Source: an uncultured Anaerolineaceae bacterium
GTDB taxonomy: Bacteria; Chloroflexota; Anaerolineae; Anaerolineales; Anaerolineaceae
Reading direction: 5' to 3'
Assembly (NCBI GenBank): GCA_937890875.1
Contig: CALAEB010000321.1
Location: forward strand, 1-11,551
DNA: 11,551 nt
Shown one piece after another: positions 6,188 to 11,551 of this stretch (the stretch's first letter is position 1; every line of letters starts with the position of its first letter). A program made the position numbers and the translations under genes. The notes beneath the pieces were generated by a model. The model ran no database searches. It had not been told where the DNA came from and saw only the letters and a program-made list of their open reading frames with translations.

Positions 6188-7228
6188 ATGAATAATATCG
6201 CAGCTGTGATGACTGGTATTCGGAAATTTGAGTTTCAGGAAATTCCTATGCCAAAAGTCGGCAAGGGTGAGGTGGGCATCACTGTAAAAGATATAGGAAT
6301 CTGCGGTTCGGATATGCACTTTTTCAATGGCGATGCCATGAAGATATTCCCCAATTCGCTGCCTTTTATTCTGGGGCATGAGATTGGCGGATATATCTAT
6401 GAGGTCGGCGAAGATGTCAGTAATTTCGCAGTCGGTGATAAGGTTGCGCTGGAGCCGGGCGTTCCCTGCTGCAAATGCGAGATGTGCCAGAGCGGAAGAT
6501 ATAACCTTTGCAAAGATGTGGTTTTTCTTGCCACACCGCCATATAACGGCGGGATGCAGAGATACATCTCGTATCCGGCATTCAAAACCTACAAACTTCC
6601 GGATAATCTTTCTACATTGGAAGGCGCGATGATGGAACCCCTTTCGGTGGGTCTGCATGCGGTCCGGCGCGGGGAAGTGAAACTCGGGGATTCTATTGCG
6701 ATTTTGGGCGGCGGTTGTATCGGAATGATGACGCTGCTGGCGGCAAAAGCGCACGGCGCGGCAAGAATCATTGTCACAGATGTCGCGAACAGCCATCTGG
6801 ATAAAGCGCTTGAACTCGGCGCGACGGATGTCATCAACTCAAAGGACTCCGATCCGGTTGAGATGATTAACCAGTTAACCGGAGGAATCGGCGTGGATGT
6901 TGTTTTCGAAACAGCGGGCATTCCGGCGACCGCGGCACAGACGAGCTATATCGTGAAGTGGGGCGGTACGATTGTCATGGTTGGCAATATATTGCCGGAA
7001 GTCTCCTACAGCTTCCGGAATATTTACCGGAAAGAAGCACAGATCAAAGGCGTATTCCGATATCATTCGACATATCCGATCGCAATTCAGGCAGTTTCAA
7101 CTGGGAAGATCAATGTAAAGAGCATTGTGACTGGTGTTTGTGATTTTATGGATTCCCATGCGGCTTTTGTTAACTCGCTTGATAACAAAGATCATTGTAT
7201 TAAAAATGTCATTCATATCAACGATTGA
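6188..7228 (+). CDS. Zinc-dependent sorbitol/xylitol dehydrogenase-like enzyme 2
   Basis: This 346-residue zinc MDR dehydrogenase is closer to the sorbitol/xylitol dehydrogenase group than dehydrogenase 1. Catalytic residues are Cys39 (GICGSDMHFF), His64-Glu65 (GHE) and Glu150 (MEPLSVG). The structural zinc site is Cys94, Cys97, Cys100 and Cys108 in the typical VPC-x2-C-x2-C-QSGRYNLC arrangement. GGGCIG (174-179) is the Rossmann loop, and Asp198 (IIVTDVANSHL) at the end of strand 2 predicts NAD+ preference. It would interconvert a polyol and a ketose in the cytosol. The start has GAGG six bases upstream. It sits directly before the second transketolase pair (19-base gap), so each transketolase in this operon has its own dehydrogenase. 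A 303-residue open frame on the opposite strand at 5885-6796 is a shadow. Confidence 0.92.
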   Translation: MNNIAAVMTGIRKFEFQEIPMPKVGKGEVGITVKDIGICGSDMHFFNGDAMKIFPNSLPFILGHEIGGYIYEVGEDVSNFAVGDKVALEPGVPCCKCEMCQSGRYNLCKDVVFLATPPYNGGMQRYISYPAFKTYKLPDNLSTLEGAMMEPLSVGLHAVRRGEVKLGDSIAILGGGCIGMMTLLAAKAHGAARIIVTDVANSHLDKALELGATDVINSKDSDPVEMINQLTGGIGVDVVFETAGIPATAAQTSYIVKWGGTIVMVGNILPEVSYSFRNIYRKEAQIKGVFRYHSTYPIAIQAVSTGKINVKSIVTGVCDFMDSHAAFVNSLDNKDHCIKNVIHIND

Positions 7229-7247
7229 CAGAAAAAAAGGAAAAATA

Positions 7248-8087
7248 ATGGAAGCAAATACCTTGAACGAGCTAAAGAAATTTGCATTAGATATTCGGAT
7301 AGAAACACTGAATATGATTTCTAAACATGGCTTTGGTCATATGGGCGGTTCATTATCTGTGGCGGATGCGATTGCCGTACTGTATGGGAATCAGATGAAA
7401 TACGATCCCCAAAACCCGAAATGGGATGGGCGGGATTATCTCGTGCTTTCAAAGGGCCATTGCGGCCCGGCGCTGTATTCAGCGCTCGCAATCAAAGGTT
7501 TCTTCCCGCGGGAAGAACTGCTGACAATCAACAAACTTGGAACGCGGCTTCCGAGCCATGTTGATAAAAACCTGACCCCCGGAATTGACATGACGGCCGG
7601 ATCGCTGGGACAAGGTGTATCCTGCGCGTTGGGAATGGCGCTGGGGCTGAAGCTCCAGAATAAGCCGAATATGGTTTATGCAATTATTGGCGACGGAGAG
7701 GCACAGGAAGGACAAGTTTGGGAAACCATGCTGATTGCTCCGAATAAAGGCGTTAAGAATTTTATTGTGATGCTTGACAACAACAAGCAACAGCTCGATG
7801 AGTTCACCAATCATATCTCCTCCCTTGGCGATGTACGGCAAAAGGCTGAGGATTTCGGATGGTATGCGCTGACGGTGAACGGGCACGATCCGAACGCAAT
7901 CGATGAAGCCATTGAAAAATGCAAGGCAGCGGATAAACCCGGATTTATCAACATGGAAACCGTAAAAGGCAAAGGTTGGCAGGCGAAAGAATGTGTATTA
8001 AACAATCATGCACTGCGAGGTCCTGCGTTTGCCGGTGTTGATGAAGTAATCGAAAATTTTCGCAAAGAACTTGCGGCAATGCAGTAA
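7248..8087 (+). CDS. Split transketolase 2, N-terminal (thiamine diphosphate-binding) subunit
   Basis: This 279-residue protein is the N half of the second transketolase. HGFGHMGGSLSVADAIAVLY (27-46) is the classical opening motif with His31. LSKGHCGPALY (67-77), PSHVD (102-106) and GSLGQGVSCALGMA (118-131) follow. The cofactor motif runs from GDGEAQEGQVWE (148-159) to LDNN (176-179), with Asp149 and the Asn pair as metal ligands. It keeps the GHxGGSLS consensus that subunit 1 has altered to GHLGPAYS, so it is nearer to ordinary split transketolases. ATG 7248 has AAGGA about seven bases upstream; the longer in-frame start at 7134 lies within dehydrogenase 2 and is rejected. It is 21 bases before its C-terminal partner. 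Confidence 0.93.
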   Translation: MEANTLNELKKFALDIRIETLNMISKHGFGHMGGSLSVADAIAVLYGNQMKYDPQNPKWDGRDYLVLSKGHCGPALYSALAIKGFFPREELLTINKLGTRLPSHVDKNLTPGIDMTAGSLGQGVSCALGMALGLKLQNKPNMVYAIIGDGEAQEGQVWETMLIAPNKGVKNFIVMLDNNKQQLDEFTNHISSLGDVRQKAEDFGWYALTVNGHDPNAIDEAIEKCKAADKPGFINMETVKGKGWQAKECVLNNHALRGPAFAGVDEVIENFRKELAAMQ

Positions 8088-8108
8088 GAGCGGAAGGAGA
8101 TAAGCGCC

Positions 8109-9077
8109 ATGATAAAGTTAGTAAAAGAAAAGATTAAGGATATTGAACTGACGAAAGCGTATAGCGAGCAGTTGATTGCATTGGCAAAAGAAAATGCGAT
8201 GATCGTTGATTTGGAGGCAGATGTAGGGAACTGTATCTTCGGCCCTGAATTTCAAAAAGTATTTCCCGAACGATACCTTGATTTAGGAATCTGCGAGCAG
8301 TCTCTTTCCAGTATTTCGGCCGGTATTTCTGCGGTGGGAATGATTCCGTTCTGCCATACCTTTGCGGTATTTGCTTCTCGCCGTATGTGCGATCAGAATT
8401 ACATCTCCTGCGCATACGCAAAGAACAATGTAAAGATCGTCGGATCTGCACCGGGCATATCCTCCGGGGAAAACGGAGGAACGCACCATGCGAATGAAGA
8501 TATTGCGCTTATGCGTCCGATCACAGATATTACGATCATGGAACCGGCCGACAGCGCGGCAATGCGCTGGGCGGTGAGAAAAGCGGCGGCAACCTTCGGT
8601 GTTTTTTACATTCGTGCAGAGCGCTATGGTCAGGAAAAGCTGTACGAAGATGACTCGGAATTCGAGATCGGCAAAGCCAACGTCCTGCGTGAAGGAAACG
8701 ATGTGACCATCATTGCGGAGGGCAACTTAATGATCAAAGCGAGCCTGGACGCAGCTGAAATCTTAGCAGGGAAAGGTGTTTCGGCGTGTGTAATCGACAT
8801 CTTCACGATTAAACCCATCGATGCAGAAATGATCGTCAAATCTGCGAAAGAGACGGGGGCCATCGTCACAGTGGAAAATCACTCCATCACTGGCGGCTTG
8901 GGCAGCGCGGTAGCTGAAGTCCTTTGCGAATCGTTTTGTGGTGTTCCGATGAAACGGATTGGCATTCCGAACCGCTTCGGCGAAGTTGCACAGCCTGAAG
9001 AACTGCAGAAAGTAATGCATATGACCCCTGAAGACATTACCGAGGCTGCGATGAGCGTTATTGCAGGGAAAAAATAA
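8109..9077 (+). CDS. Split transketolase 2, C-terminal (pyrimidine-binding) subunit
   Basis: This 322-residue protein is the C half of transketolase 2. DLGICEQSL (58-66) carries the cofactor-activating Glu63. ISSGENGGTHHANEDIALMRPI (from about residue 117) is the standard GxTHxxxED loop with the upstream SSGENG stretch. IMEPADSAAMR and FYIRAER follow, and the C-terminal domain starts near EGNDVTIIAEG and ends with GGLGSAVAEVL. AAGGAG precedes ATG 8109 by nine bases. It would pair with the preceding N subunit to form the functional heterotetramer usual for split transketolases. Donor-pocket residues differ from transketolase 1 (EADVGNCIFG here, STDSAPRTG there), so the two enzymes probably do not share one donor. 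A hairpin terminator or attenuator follows at 9093. Confidence 0.93.
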   Translation: MIKLVKEKIKDIELTKAYSEQLIALAKENAMIVDLEADVGNCIFGPEFQKVFPERYLDLGICEQSLSSISAGISAVGMIPFCHTFAVFASRRMCDQNYISCAYAKNNVKIVGSAPGISSGENGGTHHANEDIALMRPITDITIMEPADSAAMRWAVRKAAATFGVFYIRAERYGQEKLYEDDSEFEIGKANVLREGNDVTIIAEGNLMIKASLDAAEILAGKGVSACVIDIFTIKPIDAEMIVKSAKETGAIVTVENHSITGGLGSAVAEVLCESFCGVPMKRIGIPNRFGEVAQPEELQKVMHMTPEDITEAAMSVIAGKK

Positions 9078-9092
9078 TAACAAACCGAAATC

Positions 9093-9131
9093 AAAGGACG
9101 CTTATACCTTTTATGGATAAGTTGTCCTTTT
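9093..9131 (+). terminator. Hairpin terminator or attenuator between transketolase 2 and the transporter
   Basis: AAAGGAC (9093-9099) pairs with GTCCTTT (9124-9130), and inside it CTTAT (9101-9105) pairs with ATAAG (9117-9121), with a further CC/GG pair possible in the loop. A short T run ends the structure. It begins 16 bases after the transketolase 2 stop. Only about 40 bases separate it from the next ATG, and I see no promoter there. The transporter and the iron dehydrogenase are therefore probably read through at reduced level, which makes partial termination likely. Confidence 0.55.
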
Positions 9132-9171
9132 CAAAAAATCAGTATGTACAACAATAAAGGATGACCGGGAA

Positions 9172-10404
9172 ATGAAGCTGATTATCAATAAATATTCAGT
9201 ATTAATTGCATGTGCGGCGGCGATGCTTGCAACCGGCGTCCATTATGTATGGAGTATTTTCCAATCCCCCGTGATGGAATACTTTTCTGTGACTTCTTCA
9301 AACGCTTCATTGGTATTTTACCTGTTTGTCTCGTTCAATGTCGTGGGAATTATTATCGGAGGGCGAATCTGTGACCATGTGGGACCGCGGTTGCCGGTGC
9401 TTATCGGCAGCTTGATTTACGTCGCTGGCTTGATCGCCAGCTCATTTGTTCCGCAGGATCAGTTCAAGCTTTTGTATTTAACATACAGCGGAATGGTGAG
9501 CTTTGGCGGCGGTTTTGTGTATACCTGCGCGATTTCCTGCGCAAAAATGTGGTGGCCGGAAAAGCAAGGGGTTGCAGGAGGATTTGTTGTAAGTATGTTA
9601 GGCGCCTCCACACTGGTGTTGACGCCGATCATCACTGCGCTGATCTCAAATCCTTCGATAGGTCTGATGAAGTCTTTCCGCGTATTGGGCTTATCTTTTC
9701 TCGTTGTGCTTGCTATTACGTTTTGGTTTATGCAATACCCGGATGTGGAGCCTGGCTCTGCTGGTCAGTCCGGACAGAATGTCCGCAGTAAAGAAACTAC
9801 AATAAAGATTCTCAGAAACAAGTCATACTATCTACTGATGATTTGTCTGATCATTGGACCGTTTGCCTACAATACGGTTAACCCGCTGATGAAGATCCTT
9901 GGCGCGGAAAGAGGCCTGAGTGAAACTGTACTTGGATCGATGATCATGGTGAGTGGTATCGCTTCCGCGACGGGAAGACTGTTATTTGGCAAAATGTGTG
10001 ACAACACAAGCTCAAGGAATGTTTTTTCAGTTTTGTTTTTGGTTTCATTTGTCTGCATATTAGGTCTTGCTTTTGCTCAAGGCAGGCTCTTTTATGGTTT
10101 GATCCTATTGTTAACCTGCGCATACGGCGGCATTGCCGGAATTACACCAATGCTAGCGGTTGACTACTTCGGCAGTGAAAATTCCGGCACAAGTTTCGGT
10201 ATGCTGATGATTGCAGTGCTTTTTTCAGGCCTGCTTTCACCAGTCATCATCAGCGCTATCGCGACGCCAGAAGGAAAACTCACTGTTTGGAATTTTATCG
10301 TTGCTGCTATTCTATCAATAGTCGGACTGGTCGTTATCAGGATAAATCGAGTAAATAAAGATACTGCTGCTCTTGACACAAATACAGCAAAGGCAGAGAA
10401 ATAA
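9172..10404 (+). CDS. Major facilitator superfamily transporter, OFA (oxalate/formate antiporter)-like
   Basis: This 410-residue membrane protein has about 12 hydrophobic segments and a hydrophilic middle loop near residues 190-215. The first segment contains GVHYVWSIFQSPVMEYF (22-38), typical of the OFA family. MFS motif A appears in loop 2-3 as GGRICDHVGPR (63-73), and a related GKMCDNTSSR lies in loop 8-9. YGGIAGITPMLAVDYFG (318-334) is also OFA-like. OFA members characterised so far mainly carry small carboxylates, so the substrate may be an anion such as a sugar acid or organosulfonate, though many members are untested. It may import the pathway substrate or export its end product. AAGGA lies ten bases before the ATG. 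It is 22 bases from the iron dehydrogenase gene, which suggests that transport and the final reduction are coupled. Confidence 0.88.
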   Translation: MKLIINKYSVLIACAAAMLATGVHYVWSIFQSPVMEYFSVTSSNASLVFYLFVSFNVVGIIIGGRICDHVGPRLPVLIGSLIYVAGLIASSFVPQDQFKLLYLTYSGMVSFGGGFVYTCAISCAKMWWPEKQGVAGGFVVSMLGASTLVLTPIITALISNPSIGLMKSFRVLGLSFLVVLAITFWFMQYPDVEPGSAGQSGQNVRSKETTIKILRNKSYYLLMICLIIGPFAYNTVNPLMKILGAERGLSETVLGSMIMVSGIASATGRLLFGKMCDNTSSRNVFSVLFLVSFVCILGLAFAQGRLFYGLILLLTCAYGGIAGITPMLAVDYFGSENSGTSFGMLMIAVLFSGLLSPVIISAIATPEGKLTVWNFIVAAILSIVGLVVIRINRVNKDTAALDTNTAKAEK

Positions 10405-10426
10405 AAAGACTTCCCATGGAGATAAT

Positions 10427-11551
10427 ATGAAAGTTTTCAATGTTGAGCAAGAAATTGATTATTATGAGACTTTTAAAGATTTTGCCAATGATTTTTCTTT
10501 CAACGATACAGACCTGCTGTTTACGGAAGGCGTTCTGTACGATAACTATATTGAAAAGTGTAAACTGCCCTGCAATGTTTTGATCAAGGATGACTTCAGC
10601 GTAACGGAACCGGATGAAGAAACTATTGACAAGATATTGGAAGCGATCTGCGGAAAGAATATCAAGCGTATCATCGCCGTTGGTGGCGGTAGTGTTATTG
10701 ATATTGCCAAGGCGATTCGGATCAAGGACGCATATCCGTTCGGCAGAATTTTGAAAAACGAGGTCCCGATCGAAGTCGAAAAAGATCTGATCGTGGTTCC
10801 TACGACTTGCGGAACGGGCAGTGAGATCACCTCGGGCGCAATCATTCTACAAAAAGGAACAGGACTCAAAACTATCATCCCGTTTTTCGGGCTTTCATCA
10901 TCCAAAGCGGTTTTGATTCCTGAATTTATTATGGGGTTGCCTTTCAAGATTTTCATGTATTCTTCGATGGACGCTTTGGCTCATGCGATGGAATCATATT
11001 TGGCCAGGGGAAGAACAACGATTTTCAGCAGAGCTCAGGGTGGCATGGCGATCGAGCTGATCGTCAATAATTTCGTAAATATCGCCCTGAAAGGACAGGC
11101 ATATCAAAAAGAATGCGCAAAGGAGGCCCTGTTTGCCAGTACGCTGGCCGGGATCAGCATGACCAACAGCAACTGCGGTCCGGTACATGCTCTGGCTTAC
11201 CCGCTGGGTGAGGTATATCACATGTCACACGGTGAAGGAATTTATGAATTCCTGACACCGGTGATGAACCTTTATCAGAAGAAAGACTCCAATGGTGAGC
11301 TTTTGGTCAAATTGAAGAATATCATTATCCCGGTTCTGAGACAGTACAAAGATGACGTAAATTACGACAATGCTTTCAGCGTTTTGGAAGAAGTTCTGAA
11401 CAAGGTTTACCCCAAACGCCCGTTGCACGAATGCGGTATGACGAAGGAAGATATTGTTCCCTTCGCGGAAAGCATCATCGAAACCAAGATGCGTCTGATT
11501 TCAACCGGATTTACCGAATTCACAAAACAGGATGCGATCGATATTTTCACC
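10427..11551 (+). CDS. Iron-dependent alcohol dehydrogenase, 4-hydroxybutyrate dehydrogenase-like, cut by the window edge
   Basis: An open frame of 375 codons runs from ATG 10427 (GGAG five bases upstream) to the right edge with no stop. It is a group III metal-dependent alcohol dehydrogenase: GGGSVIDIAKA (86-96) binds the dinucleotide pyrophosphate, PTTCGTGSE (125-133) is the family signature, and the metal ligands Asp182, His186, His254 and His268 all have correct spacing. A Tyr258 (HALAYPLG) stands where FucO has a second His. As I recall, this and other blocks (IIAVGGGSVIDIAK, RPLHECGM) also match clostridial 4-hydroxybutyrate dehydrogenase of about 371 residues, so only a few C-terminal residues should be missing. 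It would reduce a short or hydroxylated aldehyde with NAD(P)H in the cytosol. As last gene seen in a fermentative operon it probably disposes of electrons by reducing the aldehyde left by the transketolases (inference). Confidence 0.9.
   Translation, partial: MKVFNVEQEIDYYETFKDFANDFSFNDTDLLFTEGVLYDNYIEKCKLPCNVLIKDDFSVTEPDEETIDKILEAICGKNIKRIIAVGGGSVIDIAKAIRIKDAYPFGRILKNEVPIEVEKDLIVVPTTCGTGSEITSGAIILQKGTGLKTIIPFFGLSSSKAVLIPEFIMGLPFKIFMYSSMDALAHAMESYLARGRTTIFSRAQGGMAIELIVNNFVNIALKGQAYQKECAKEALFASTLAGISMTNSNCGPVHALAYPLGEVYHMSHGEGIYEFLTPVMNLYQKKDSNGELLVKLKNIIIPVLRQYKDDVNYDNAFSVLEEVLNKVYPKRPLHECGMTKEDIVPFAESIIETKMRLISTGFTEFTKQDAIDIFT

Noticed and set aside
5885-6796. 303-residue open frame on the minus strand
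   Set aside because: It lies opposite transketolase 1 C subunit and dehydrogenase 2, which have clear motifs. Its product is rich in His, Arg and Cys, has no family motif and has no ribosome binding site context.
7134-7247. Longer start for transketolase 2 N subunit
   Set aside because: The extra 38 residues lie inside dehydrogenase 2, are hydrophobic and unlike transketolase, and ATG 7248 has its own ribosome binding site.
1-11551. tRNA or rRNA genes, CRISPR arrays, insertion sequences, attachment sites
   Set aside because: No cloverleaf-like sequence, spaced direct-repeat array, transposase or terminal inverted repeat was seen on reading both strands.

Overview
The window looks like part of a low-to-moderate GC Bacillota (Clostridia-like) chromosome. 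The signs are strong GGAGG-type ribosome binding sites, consensus sigma-70/sigma-A promoters, AT-rich intergenic DNA, two-gene (split) transketolases, and a 4-hydroxybutyrate-dehydrogenase-like iron alcohol dehydrogenase of a type found in clostridia. The species cannot be named from the sequence.

Layout. Positions 1-572 (minus) hold the N-terminal 190 residues of a class I SAM-dependent methyltransferase that runs off the left edge. Positions 573-1150 hold no convincing gene, perhaps a decayed one. A DeoR-family regulator (1214-1972, minus) has its own promoter and a terminator hairpin. A 738-base AT-rich divergent region follows. It ends in a perfect TTGACA-N17-TATAAT promoter whose -35 box overlaps repeated ATGATTGA words, the likely operator. 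From 2711 to the right edge all genes are on the plus strand and closely spaced: zinc alcohol/polyol dehydrogenase 1, an RpiB/LacAB-type isomerase, split transketolase 1 (N and C halves, ATGA overlap), zinc polyol dehydrogenase 2, split transketolase 2 (N and C halves), a hairpin terminator/attenuator, an OFA-like MFS transporter, and an iron-dependent alcohol dehydrogenase cut by the right edge only a few residues before its expected end.

How the genes may work together (inference). This is a regulated catabolic operon for a polyol or unusual sugar. The MFS protein would import the substrate and the dehydrogenases would oxidise it to a ketose. A transketolase would pass a C2 unit to glyceraldehyde 3-phosphate, giving xylulose 5-phosphate and an aldose shortened by two carbons. 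The isomerase would turn that aldose into a ketose, a second transketolase would take another C2 unit, and the iron alcohol dehydrogenase would reduce the leftover aldehyde as an electron sink. No kinase and no aldolase is present in the window. The isomerase lacks both the phosphate-contacting and the ring-opening histidines of E. coli RpiB, so its substrate may be unphosphorylated and acyclic. The logic resembles the sulfoglycolytic transketolase (SqwGH/SqwI/SqwF) pathway, but the two paralogous transketolases and two polyol dehydrogenases do not match that pathway as I know it. This is the best candidate for something undescribed.
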